DNA of 21,386 nucleotides from Methylacidiphilum caldifontis. Lineage in GTDB: Bacteria; Verrucomicrobiota; Verrucomicrobiia; Methylacidiphilales; CAMAQI01. The DNA lies in NCBI GenBank assembly GCA_945860255.1, contig CAMAQI010000023.1:1-21386 (forward strand), in the 5' to 3' direction. Made by a program: the position numbers and the translations under genes. Positions 1-5,896 of this stretch are shown here, one piece after another (position 1 is the stretch's first letter; every line of letters begins with the position of its first letter). The notes under the pieces were generated by a model that searched no databases, was not told where the DNA came from, and saw only the letters and a program-made list of their open reading frames with translations.

Positions 1-115
1 TCAGAGAGCGTTGGGCTTGTTCGATTTGAAGGTTTAAATCTTCTGGGGTCACCGTATGGGATGAGCCTGAGGAACGATAGAGGAGATCGTCGTTATCACG
101 TGAGGAGGATTTCAT
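1..115 (-). CDS. Hypothetical protein, N-terminal part only (cut by window edge)
   Basis: An ATG on the minus strand at 115 opens a frame that runs without a stop to the window edge (38 codons seen). It begins MKSSSRDNDDLLYR and continues through a Ser/Thr-rich stretch to a segment reading LNLQIEQAQRSL, which looks like the start of a helical or coiled-coil region. There is no signal peptide. It lies 21 nt downstream of the LysM lipoprotein stop codon on the same strand, so co-transcription is likely. No clear Shine-Dalgarno sequence precedes it. I do not recognise the family, and the rest of the gene lies outside the window. Confidence 0.6.
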   Translation of the reverse strand, partial: MKSSSRDNDDLLYRSSGSSHTVTPEDLNLQIEQAQRSL

Positions 116-136
116 GAATTCAAAAAGAGGTAAGGG

Positions 137-1114
137 TTAGGGGATCGAAATGACGGTCCCGATTTTCAGAGGCTTGCCCTCAGGAAGGGTCTCTAAATTT
201 GCATTTTTAATGCGCTCGATTCCATTGACGACATCTTTTGGATAATGTTTCTTGGAGATTTTCCACAGAGTATCTCCTTTCTGAATGGCGTAGGAATGAG
301 CGGTTGTTGCTGTGCTTGCAGGCAACGTCGCAGGGGAAGTCACGGGGCTTGACGCTTTTCCAACGTTGGGGATTGGGGAGGTGCCTCCTTGATTCAAAAT
401 CGCTTGAGCTTGGGCGCTCGCTGGGGTGGTTCCAAGAGTCGTTGAAGGAAGAACGGCAATGGGACTGGCTTTATCCGTGAGAGCTCCCGTATTCGTTTCA
501 GTGGGGATCACAGGAGCGATCATAGCCGCTGCGGATTGGGTGGCTTTGAGGGCGGCCTCTTCTAAGGCTTTCGCTCCTTTGACTTTTTCCTCTTCGAGCA
601 ATGCGATTGTTTTCGATTGCTCCTCTTTGGAAGTGGTCACCGCCTGTTCCATTTCGGTGATTTTTTTATAAAGCTCTTCGCGTTCTTTTTTGAGAGCGAT
701 GTTGTCGGATTGAATCTTCGCAAAAAGCTCGGCATTTTGAACGGGGGAGTTGGGAAGGGTTGCCGCAAAAGTAATTTTAGCGTTATCGAGACGCTCTTTT
801 GCCATTTCCGCTTTATCGGTATTTGGGCGCTCATCGAGAAAGCGTTGGAGATGGTAAATCGTCTTAATTGGATCTCCGAGTCTCTCGCTGTAGAGCATTC
901 CGATTTCATAGTGAGCGGCGATCACTTTAGGATTTTTGCGAAGGGCTGTTTCGTAAGACTTTACCGCCTTTTCAAAATCTCGATCATGGATTGCTTCTTG
1001 AGCCTCTTTAAAGAACGGATTGCGGTCATCCTCTGCTTCCAGTCGAGCATCCTCTTTTTCGCAACTGATCAGAATAAGAAGAGGAAGGAGTAAAAATAAA
1101 CGGCGAATAGTCAT
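137..1114 (-). CDS. TPR / coiled-coil / LysM-domain lipoprotein
   Basis: 325 aa. The N-terminus is a lipoprotein signal: MTIRR, a leucine-rich core, then LISC with the lipid-modifiable Cys18. Residues about 33-112 form one or two TPR-like helical pairs (FEKAVKSYETALRKNP at 47-62). Residues about 128-190 are charged and heptad-like, predicted coiled coil. Residues about 195-270 are a Pro/Ala/Thr/Ser linker. Residues 273-325 are a LysM domain (YAIQKGDTLWKISKKHY, ending in GTVISIP), a peptidoglycan-binding fold. The likely role is an envelope scaffold anchored by lipid and touching murein; the specific function is unknown. It lies 53 nt downstream of der, with its own promoter-like boxes at 1121-1148 and no Shine-Dalgarno sequence. 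The domain order is similar to that of division-associated TPR/LysM proteins, but no orthologue is assigned. Confidence 0.88.
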   Translation of the reverse strand: MTIRRLFLLLPLLILISCEKEDARLEAEDDRNPFFKEAQEAIHDRDFEKAVKSYETALRKNPKVIAAHYEIGMLYSERLGDPIKTIYHLQRFLDERPNTDKAEMAKERLDNAKITFAATLPNSPVQNAELFAKIQSDNIALKKEREELYKKITEMEQAVTTSKEEQSKTIALLEEEKVKGAKALEEAALKATQSAAAMIAPVIPTETNTGALTDKASPIAVLPSTTLGTTPASAQAQAILNQGGTSPIPNVGKASSPVTSPATLPASTATTAHSYAIQKGDTLWKISKKHYPKDVVNGIERIKNANLETLPEGKPLKIGTVISIP

Positions 1115-1120
1115 GAAAAG

Positions 1121-1148
1121 ATAGTAACGATCGTTTCGTCAGGTGCAA
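1121..1148 (-). promoter_or_regulatory. Candidate sigma70-type promoter for the LysM lipoprotein
   Basis: On the minus strand TTGCAC (1143-1148) and TACTAT (1121-1126) are separated by 16 nt. The -10-like box ends 6 nt before the ATG at 1114, so the expected transcription start falls on or next to the start codon and the mRNA would be leaderless. The gene has no Shine-Dalgarno sequence, which fits. This rests on two hexamers picked by eye. Confidence 0.4.
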
Positions 1149-1167
1149 ACTGAAAAAACGGCTCTTT

Positions 1168-2601
1168 TTATCGTCTGCCTTTGCTCTTACTCTGGGTCAC
1201 CCGATCTCTTTTAGCTTTTTCGTAGGTATACGCTTTTCGTTTTTTGACCACAACGGTTTGAGGGCGTTTGCGATAGATAAAGTCAATCGGACATCCTTCG
1301 AGCGGAAAATATTTTCGGATCTGAAGTTCCAAGAATCGTTGATAAGAGGGAATCAGGAGATCCTCACCGTTAACGAAGAGAAGGAGGGTCGGAATCGACC
1401 GAGGATCTTCCGAGAATTGTTGTGCCGCATAGTAACATTTAAATCGTTTTCCACGCACCGAGGGAGCCATTTGTCGCTCTTGAGCCTCATGAATCACTCG
1501 GTTGAGCCGCGCAGTTTGGAATTTTATGTGACGCATTTGATCCATTCGATGAATCCCTTCCATCAGTTTGGGAAGTCCATATCTCGATTTTGCGCTGATA
1601 AAAAAAATCGGAGCGTAGGGGAGGAAAAAAAGCTCCCGTTCGATCGCCTGTGAAAATTCAAGTCGTTTGTCGGTGTTTCCTTGCCCTTCATCCAGAGCGA
1701 TATCCCATTTATTCAAAGCAATCACGCATGGAACCTTCGATTTCTGAATCAGACTGGCGATCTTTTTATCCTGTTCGCGAACCCCTTCTAACGATTCAAG
1801 CACGAGCACACAGACATCGGCACGATTGATCATATGAACTGTTCGTCCGCTCATTTTGGCCTCAAGGGCATCATCAATCCGGCTTTTTTTACGAAGTCCT
1901 GCGGTATCGATCAAGACATACTCTTTTTCATCCCATTTAAAAGGGACATCGACGGCATCACGGGTGGTTCCAGCGACTTCACTGACAATGGTTCGATCTT
2001 CGTTCAGTATCGCATTAATCAGAGAGGATTTTCCGACATTGGGACGTCCGATCATCGCAACCCGAGTGGGACGGGTAGGAGGGAGTGGTTCTGAGACAAG
2101 CCAGGTCTTCGTGAGTTCCTCTTTAATGTCGGCGATGCCCATCCCGTGCATCGCGGAAACGGGAAAGGGCTTGCCAAAACCGAGCTGAGTAAACTCAGAG
2201 GATTCGGCCTGATGTTTATCGGTCTCCGCTTTATTCAGAAGAAGAAATACCGGTTTATCCGATTTACGAAGCTTTTTGGCAATATCGCGATCGAGATGGG
2301 TGAGACCCTCGCGAATATCGACGACAAAAAGAATTTGAGTCGCCGTTTCAAGAGCGAGATTGACCTCATGCTCAATCGCTCCAGCAAAACCTTCAGAATC
2401 TCCAAGTCCAATTCCTCCGGTATCAACAAGCGTAAACTCGAAGTGATCCCAACGAGCAGAAACGACGAGACGGTCTCGGGTGACTCCAGGGCGATCATGA
2501 ACGATGGAAAGATCTCGTCCCGCAAATCGATTAAAAAGAGCCGACTTCCCCACATTGGGACGTCCGACAATGGCGACGACGGGATGAGCAGTTTTGGACA
2601 T
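1168..2601 (-). CDS. der: Ribosome-assembly GTPase Der (EngA)
   Basis: 477 aa, a normal length for Der. Two tandem GTPase domains are complete. Domain 1 has the P-loop GRPNVGKS at 13-20, DTGG at 60-63 and NKAE at 123-126. Domain 2 has GRPNVGKS at 185-192, DTAG at 232-235 and NKWD at 297-300, followed by SAK at 336-338. A KH-like domain follows at about 353-447, then a basic Lys/Arg-rich tail. The family acts in maturation of the 50S ribosomal subunit. The start at 2601 gives the usual short leader before the first P-loop; no Shine-Dalgarno sequence is visible. It is divergently arranged with the gene at 2690 across an 88-nt gap that must hold promoters for both. The LysM lipoprotein follows downstream on the same strand. 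Identification is secure. Confidence 0.98.
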   Translation of the reverse strand: MSKTAHPVVAIVGRPNVGKSALFNRFAGRDLSIVHDRPGVTRDRLVVSARWDHFEFTLVDTGGIGLGDSEGFAGAIEHEVNLALETATQILFVVDIREGLTHLDRDIAKKLRKSDKPVFLLLNKAETDKHQAESSEFTQLGFGKPFPVSAMHGMGIADIKEELTKTWLVSEPLPPTRPTRVAMIGRPNVGKSSLINAILNEDRTIVSEVAGTTRDAVDVPFKWDEKEYVLIDTAGLRKKSRIDDALEAKMSGRTVHMINRADVCVLVLESLEGVREQDKKIASLIQKSKVPCVIALNKWDIALDEGQGNTDKRLEFSQAIERELFFLPYAPIFFISAKSRYGLPKLMEGIHRMDQMRHIKFQTARLNRVIHEAQERQMAPSVRGKRFKCYYAAQQFSEDPRSIPTLLLFVNGEDLLIPSYQRFLELQIRKYFPLEGCPIDFIYRKRPQTVVVKKRKAYTYEKAKRDRVTQSKSKGRR

Positions 2602-2625
2602 AGTCAGATCTGTTTAGCGATCATA

Positions 2626-2683
2626 TTGACCGAGGACAATGAAATACGATTTGTATTTTCAATCTCATCGGGATTGATATTTT
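2626..2683 (+). promoter_or_regulatory. Candidate promoters for the small exported protein gene
   Basis: Two overlapping options exist in the der/2690 divergent gap. One is TTTTCA (2656-2661), 16 nt, TATTTT (2678-2683), ending 6 nt before the ATG at 2690, which would give a leaderless mRNA. The other is TTGACC (2626-2631) followed 20 nt later by TGT (2652-2654), the same spacing as in the element before rplY and bamA, but without the rest of that element. Neither is strong. Confidence 0.25.
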
Positions 2684-2689
2684 CTAGAA

Positions 2690-3163
2690 ATGCAAAGATC
2701 AATTCTTTTTCTTCTCTTACTCTGTGGAGTCTCCTTTTCTGAGGAAAAAACGAGGACCGCCCGGGAAATCGGAACGGCAAAACCGTTTCATCTTCCGCTC
2801 ACTCCCTCTCCTGCCCCCGCTGAATTAAAGAAAAACATCGACGATTTCTTTGCCGGTTTAGCGGAAGGAAATGCGGTGAAGGCCTATGAGGGACTCGTCA
2901 AGGCTCAGCCTCTTTCCGAAAAGGAAGAGGAGATGAAGTTTATGTCGAATATGACACAACAGGCATTGACTCTCTATGGGAAATCAACGGGAAGTGAACT
3001 TGTCGATACAAAGAGCATCGGGTCGCGAATTCTCTCGATTACCTATTTAACCTTCCATCAGCGAGCTCCGTTGCGTTGGAAAGTGATCTGTTACAAGCCT
3101 CAGACCTCATGGATTTTGATTGATGTCGTTTTTGATGATGGCTTCAAAGATTGGATCGAGTAA
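2690..3163 (+). CDS. Small exported protein of unknown function
   Basis: 157 aa. The N-terminus MQRSILFLLLLCGVSFSEE is a signal peptide, cleaved probably near residue 17; a Cys at 12 inside the hydrophobic stretch does not form a convincing lipobox. A Pro-rich segment follows at about 30-45. The rest (about 47-157) is a compact alpha/beta domain with KKNIDDFFAGLAEGNAVKAYEG near its start and ending in a strand-rich portion WILIDVVFDDGF. The small size and the helix-then-curved-sheet pattern resemble NTF2-like or DUF4864/DUF3887-like exported domains, but this is only a resemblance. It is a single-gene unit, divergent from der and convergent with the HAD phosphatase gene, with a long inverted repeat starting right after its stop. 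No function is assigned. Confidence 0.82.
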   Translation: MQRSILFLLLLCGVSFSEEKTRTAREIGTAKPFHLPLTPSPAPAELKKNIDDFFAGLAEGNAVKAYEGLVKAQPLSEKEEEMKFMSNMTQQALTLYGKSTGSELVDTKSIGSRILSITYLTFHQRAPLRWKVICYKPQTSWILIDVVFDDGFKDWIE

Positions 3164-3201
3164 TTTTATTTCATCGCTCGCAGAATCGCGATGAAATAAA
3201 A
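3164..3201. repeat. Perfect inverted repeat between convergent genes (possible two-way terminator)
   Basis: TTTTATTTCATCG (3164-3176) is repeated exactly in inverted orientation at 3189-3201, and one more C-G pair extends it to a 14-bp stem with a 10-nt loop. It starts on the base after the stop codon of the gene at 2690 and lies between convergent genes, where a bidirectional terminator is expected. However, the U-rich arm is 5' and the A-rich arm 3', with no T tract after the stem, so it is not a standard intrinsic terminator. It may be a 3'-end stabiliser or a protein-binding palindrome. Confidence 0.55.
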
Positions 3202-3266
3202 TGAGTCGCTTCGCAAGGTGCTCTACCGGATAGAAAGAGAGAAAATTCCGAAAACTGTCTTTAAAA

Positions 3267-3300
3267 CATCCTGTGAATCCTATCCATCCCTGTTAAATCT
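3267..3300 (-). repeat. Degenerate short-period repeat, 'AACAGGGATGGATAGGATT' type
   Basis: Read on the minus strand this gives about three units of 10 nt built around CAGG(G)AT / TAGGATT / CACAGGATG. It is one of four unlike arrays around the HAD gene. From memory, similar sequence (AACAGGAT-type units) recurs in intergenic regions of many unrelated bacteria. The period is seen directly; the family assignment is recollection. Confidence 0.6.
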
Positions 3301-3307
3301 GACTTTC

Positions 3308-3336
3308 CTTGGCGTATTTGGCGGCTCTTAGCGGTT
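3308..3336 (-). repeat. Degenerate short-period repeat, 'AACCGCTAAGAGCCGCCAA' type
   Basis: On the minus strand three units of 9-10 nt are visible: AACCGCTAAG, AGCCGCCAA and ATACGCCAAG. The array overlaps the last codons of the HAD phosphatase: codons for N and R and the TAA stop (3328-3330) lie within its first unit. It therefore probably arose by insertion at, or drift into, the gene's 3' end. Confidence 0.65.
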
Positions 3337-4071
3337 AAAGCTCTCTTTCTCGTCGTCGCCGGCCCCGATTTTTGTGTCGGGGTAGTGGAGCTGATTCTGA
3401 TCAATTGCATCAAAGAAAGCTTGGGAGTCACTGAGGTCGTGAAAGAGGTGGGTCGGCTGATGGGATTTAAGCTCTTCGACGGAGAAGGCTCCCGTGGCGA
3501 CGGCGATTGTTTTTGCGCCGATCACTCGTCCACATTCGATGTCATGGGGGGTATCTCCAATGATAAAGACATTCTGAGGGGGGAAAGTGAAGGCATATTT
3601 CTCCGTGGCTCGTTGGACAGCGTAAGGGGCAAGATCGTTCCGGTTCATGCTATCGTCGGCAAAGGCACCAAATTCAAAATAATTCCAGAGATCATAGTGG
3701 CCGAGTTTGAGTTCTGCCCCACGGATCATATTCCCCGTCAGCAACCCTTGGGCGAGATCAGGACGTTTTTTAACCGTTTCGAGAATCTCCAACACACCAG
3801 GATGAGTTCCCCCCTCTCCCAGAGGAAGTTCCTCTTTAAGAGTTTTCAGGTAGTGCTCGAGAAAATCGTGAAGGGCTTTTTCATCATGAGGAAGTTGAAA
3901 ATGTTCCAGCATCATCAGGGAGATTCTGCGATCCGTTCTGCCTCGATAATCGAACGGTTCAAGAGTGGTCTCGATTTTAAAAATCTCTTTAAAGACACGA
4001 ATCAAGGCCCGCTCCCCAGCGGCCCCATTACAGATGAGAGTGCCGTCGATATCCCAGAGTAAAAGTTTCAT
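3328..4071 (-). CDS. HAD-superfamily hydrolase (phosphoglycolate-phosphatase-like)
   Basis: 247 aa. The HAD motifs are present in order: motif I DIDGT at 7-11 (nucleophile D7, acid D9), motif II in LLTGN at 110-114, a candidate motif III lysine near 120-122 (ELKLG), and motif IV GDTPHDIE at 172-179. The region between motifs I and II (about 15-85) is helical, as in the subfamily I cap domain. Such enzymes hydrolyse small phosphate monoesters; the substrate cannot be told from sequence, and Gph-like activity is only a family-level guess. It stands alone on the minus strand, with arrays of degenerate repeats on both sides and no Shine-Dalgarno sequence. Its final residues (after about 232) are variable, and the last two codons and stop are made of repeat sequence. 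A long open frame on the opposite strand is a shadow. Confidence 0.9.
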   Translation of the reverse strand: MKLLLWDIDGTLICNGAAGERALIRVFKEIFKIETTLEPFDYRGRTDRRISLMMLEHFQLPHDEKALHDFLEHYLKTLKEELPLGEGGTHPGVLEILETVKKRPDLAQGLLTGNMIRGAELKLGHYDLWNYFEFGAFADDSMNRNDLAPYAVQRATEKYAFTFPPQNVFIIGDTPHDIECGRVIGAKTIAVATGAFSVEELKSHQPTHLFHDLSDSQAFFDAIDQNQLHYPDTKIGAGDDEKESFNR

Positions 4072-4182
4072 AAACCGAAACAGTAGTGAAGAGGGTTCGA
4101 AGGGCGATCAAAAATTCATTCAGAAATGGAATCAGCCTGTTTCGTACAGAAAAAAGCGTTTATTCAATTTAATGAGATTTTA

Positions 4183-4214
4183 TTTCTGTGCTGTCAGTGT
4201 ATTCTGTGGTTAAG
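4183..4214 (-). repeat. Degenerate short-period repeat, 'TTAACCACAGAATACACTG' type
   Basis: On the minus strand the units are AACCACAGAAT, ACACTGAC and AGCACAGAAA, a 10-11-nt period built on ACAGA/ACACTG. It lies 111 nt upstream of the HAD gene start and has the same orientation as the other three arrays. From memory, this matches a widely seen intergenic pattern (ACCACAGAG-type units) that often creates spurious short ORFs. Confidence 0.6.
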
Positions 4215-4222
4215 AAGGCTTT

Positions 4223-4236
4223 GAGGTTCGCACCTC
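4223..4236. repeat. Small hairpin between two repeat arrays
   Basis: GAGGT (4223-4227) pairs with ACCTC (4232-4236) across a 4-nt loop. It sits exactly between the arrays at 4183 and 4238. It is short and could be chance. Confidence 0.3.
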
Positions 4237-4237
4237 G

Positions 4238-4267
4238 AATCTGCGTCAATCGGCGTAATCTGCGGAT
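4238..4267 (-). repeat. Degenerate 10-nt tandem repeat, 'ATCCGCAGATTACGCCGATT' type
   Basis: On the plus strand there are three 10-nt units: AATCTGCGTC, AATCGGCGTA and ATCTGCGGAT. Read on the minus strand they become the CGCAGATT/ACGCCGATT pattern. It lies 37 nt downstream of the mcsA-like stop, in the same orientation as the other three arrays. The 10-nt periodicity is direct; the link to a widespread intergenic family is from memory. Confidence 0.65.
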
Positions 4268-4303
4268 CAACAATTTTGAATTTCTTTTAAGATCTCACGG
4301 TTT

Positions 4304-4798
4304 TTAGACCGCGCTCATTTGACTTTGAACTTGTTGAATCTGATCTCGAAGGGAGGCGGCGAGTTCATATTTCTCGGTGCGTACTGCCTCTTGAAGGTTA
4401 GTTTGAAGTTCTAAAATTCGGGTTTGGTAGATCTTCGACTTTTGCAGCTTTGCTGGGATTTTTCCCTTATGCACAGTATCTTTATGCATATCTTTGAGGA
4501 CCAATTGGAGTCCCTCATGGAAGGTATCATAGCAGGTTGGACATCCTAATCGACCGGTTTTCTTGAAATCCTGTTGGCTAAATCCGCAGTCGGGACATTG
4601 AAGATCTTCGGGACTTCCTGCCTTCATGTTTTCTGTCGCCCCAATTCCTAAGAGCATGTCGGCAAGAGAAAATCCCGTTGGATCGTTCACTCCCTTTTCT
4701 TTGGCGCACTTGTCGCAAAGATCGATCTTTTGCATTTTTCCAGCAACGATCTGGGTGAGGTGGACATTTGACAATGCGTCACAAAGTTGACATTTCAT
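4304..4798 (-). CDS. mcsA: McsA-like zinc-binding UVR-domain protein
   Basis: 164 aa. Four CxxC pairs are visible, C3/C6, C28/C31, C68/C71 and C86/C89, enough for two zinc sites. HKGKIP at 110-115 and a C-terminal UVR (UvrB/UvrC-interaction) helical hairpin at about 122-157 (LQEAVRTEKYELAASLRDQI) complete the McsA architecture. In Bacillus, McsA activates the protein-arginine kinase McsB and feeds ClpC-dependent proteolysis; the same layout occurs widely as 'UvrB/UvrC motif-containing protein'. It starts 17 nt after ilvE on the same strand, with AGAGGA at a long distance upstream, so it is probably co-transcribed with ilvE. No mcsB, ctsR or clpC is in the window, so the partner is unknown and the gene symbol is by architecture only. 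Confidence 0.85.
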   Translation of the reverse strand: MKCQLCDALSNVHLTQIVAGKMQKIDLCDKCAKEKGVNDPTGFSLADMLLGIGATENMKAGSPEDLQCPDCGFSQQDFKKTGRLGCPTCYDTFHEGLQLVLKDMHKDTVHKGKIPAKLQKSKIYQTRILELQTNLQEAVRTEKYELAASLRDQIQQVQSQMSAV

Positions 4799-4815
4799 GG
4801 GCTCTTTTTCCTCTT

Positions 4816-5787
4816 TTAAACAAAGATCGGAACTCCGTTGGTTTGGGTGAGATGACGGAACTTTTCCAAAAGTTGAAGTGTGACCAGACCTGGGGTTTGT
4901 GATCCGATGATCCGTCCATCGACTTCGCGGACGGGAACAAGTTCCGCTCCTGTTCCGGTGAGAAAAATTTCGTCGGCAACAAAGAGATCGTAGCGAGTCA
5001 ATTGGGTTTCAATGACCGGTTTCCCAATCTCTTCACAGAGTGTGATAATCGCCTTACGAGTGATCCCTGCAAGGGCGCCTGCATAAACAGTGGGAGTGAA
5101 GATCTGTCCTTTTTTGACAATAAAGATATTATCCCCGGTACACTCGGCGACGTATCCCTCGGCATTGAGCATGATCGTCTCTTGGGCACCGGCGAGATTC
5201 CCTTCGATTTTCGCCATGATATTATTGAGATAATTCAGGGACTTGATTGAGGGACTCAGGGCAGCTGGGGAGATTCGTTGGGTTGCCCCTGTATTGACCT
5301 TGAGTCCTTCCCGATAATATTTTTCAGGGTAAAGTTGGATCGTCGCTGCGATACAAAAAACCGTGGCTTTCGGGCATTTGTCGGGGTTCATTCCCAGGTC
5401 ACCAATGCCGCGGGTGACGACGAGCCGGATATACCCATTTTCGATTTTACTTCGACGACAGGTTTCAAGAACGACCTCTTTCATCTCCTCGATGTTCAAG
5501 GGGATCTGGAGCATGATCGCTTTTGCGGAGTCGTAGAGACGATCCAAATGTTCCATTAAAAAGAAGACTTTACCGTTGTAGGCACGAATGCCCTCAAAGA
5601 TGCCGTCGCCATAGAGGAGTCCGTGGTCGAAAACCGAAATTTTCGCCTCCTCTTTTTTGTAAAATGTGCCGTCAATGTAGATTTCCATAAGAAAGAGAGG
5701 TGTACACTGGTCGAGTGCAAGAAAAAATCCAGTGTTTTCTTTTAGAGAGTTGGGGGATGGCCGGCTTCGATGACCGGCTTTGCTCAT
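4816..5787 (-). CDS. ilvE: Branched-chain amino acid aminotransferase (fold type IV PLP enzyme)
   Basis: 323 aa from the ATG at 5787. It transfers the amino group between glutamate and branched-chain 2-keto acids, the last step of Val/Leu/Ile synthesis. The class IV fold starts at Met34 (MEIYIDGTFYKKEEAK) and continues with FDHGLLYGDGIFEGIRAYNG, the likely PLP lysine in SIKSLNYL (K182; K149 counted from Met34), ECTGDNIF, and TGTGAELVPV near the C-terminus. Start choice: family members usually begin at the second Met (5688), which lacks a Shine-Dalgarno sequence, while the ATG at 5787 has GAGGAG 5 nt upstream. I therefore report the longer form with a 33-residue extension of unknown role. Close homologues such as D-amino-acid transaminase or aminodeoxychorismate lyase are less likely given the motifs. 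It is divergent from pyrB. Confidence 0.92.
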   Translation of the reverse strand: MSKAGHRSRPSPNSLKENTGFFLALDQCTPLFLMEIYIDGTFYKKEEAKISVFDHGLLYGDGIFEGIRAYNGKVFFLMEHLDRLYDSAKAIMLQIPLNIEEMKEVVLETCRRSKIENGYIRLVVTRGIGDLGMNPDKCPKATVFCIAATIQLYPEKYYREGLKVNTGATQRISPAALSPSIKSLNYLNNIMAKIEGNLAGAQETIMLNAEGYVAECTGDNIFIVKKGQIFTPTVYAGALAGITRKAIITLCEEIGKPVIETQLTRYDLFVADEIFLTGTGAELVPVREVDGRIIGSQTPGLVTLQLLEKFRHLTQTNGVPIFV

Positions 5788-5792
5788 TTTTT

Positions 5793-5798
5793 CTCCTC
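5793..5798 (-). promoter_or_regulatory. Strong Shine-Dalgarno deciding the long ilvE start
   Basis: GAGGAG on the minus strand, five A residues, then ATG at 5787. It is among the best ribosome-binding sites in the window and supports translation from 5787 rather than from the family-typical Met at 5688. Confidence 0.7.
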
Positions 5799-5858
5799 AG
5801 CAAGAGGACTCATGGCCCCCTTGGAGATCGAGAAATTGAAAGTTTTATGAAAAATCAT

Positions 5859-5886
5859 TTTACGGAAGCTATTTGGACGCTATAAA
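5859..5886 (+). promoter_or_regulatory. Candidate promoter for pyrB-pyrC-carA-FHA
   Basis: TTTACG (5859-5864), 16 nt, TATAAA (5881-5886). The -10-like box ends 10 nt before the ATG at 5897, giving an expected 5' leader of about 4 nt. If it is right, the alternative TTG start at 5873 would lie upstream of the transcript and could not be used. No attenuator or PyrR-type leader is visible. Confidence 0.4.
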
Positions 5887-5896
5887 CACTTTTTTA

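Noticed and set aside
617..1093. A 158-codon plus-strand open frame antisense to the LysM lipoprotein
   Set aside because: The minus-strand frame has a lipobox, a TPR region and LysM; this frame is a by-product of their codon pattern.
2146..2742. A 198-codon plus-strand open frame across der and the divergent gap
   Set aside because: It lies antisense to the conserved first GTPase domain and overlaps the start of the gene at 2690. No motif or ribosome-binding site supports it.
3385..4062. A 225-codon open frame on the plus strand almost fully covering the HAD gene
   Set aside because: The opposite strand carries all HAD catalytic motifs. The plus-strand frame has no recognisable domain, and its product looks compositionally random, as expected for a shadow frame.
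4238..4267. Possible CRISPR or tRNA-like element in the tandem repeats
   Set aside because: Units are 10 nt with no unique spacers of CRISPR length, and there are no cas genes or tRNA cloverleaf features.
5873..5896. TTG start for pyrB giving 8 extra residues
   Set aside because: The ATG at 5897 matches where the family begins. The upstream GGAAG is weak, and the likely promoter -10 box lies downstream of the TTG.
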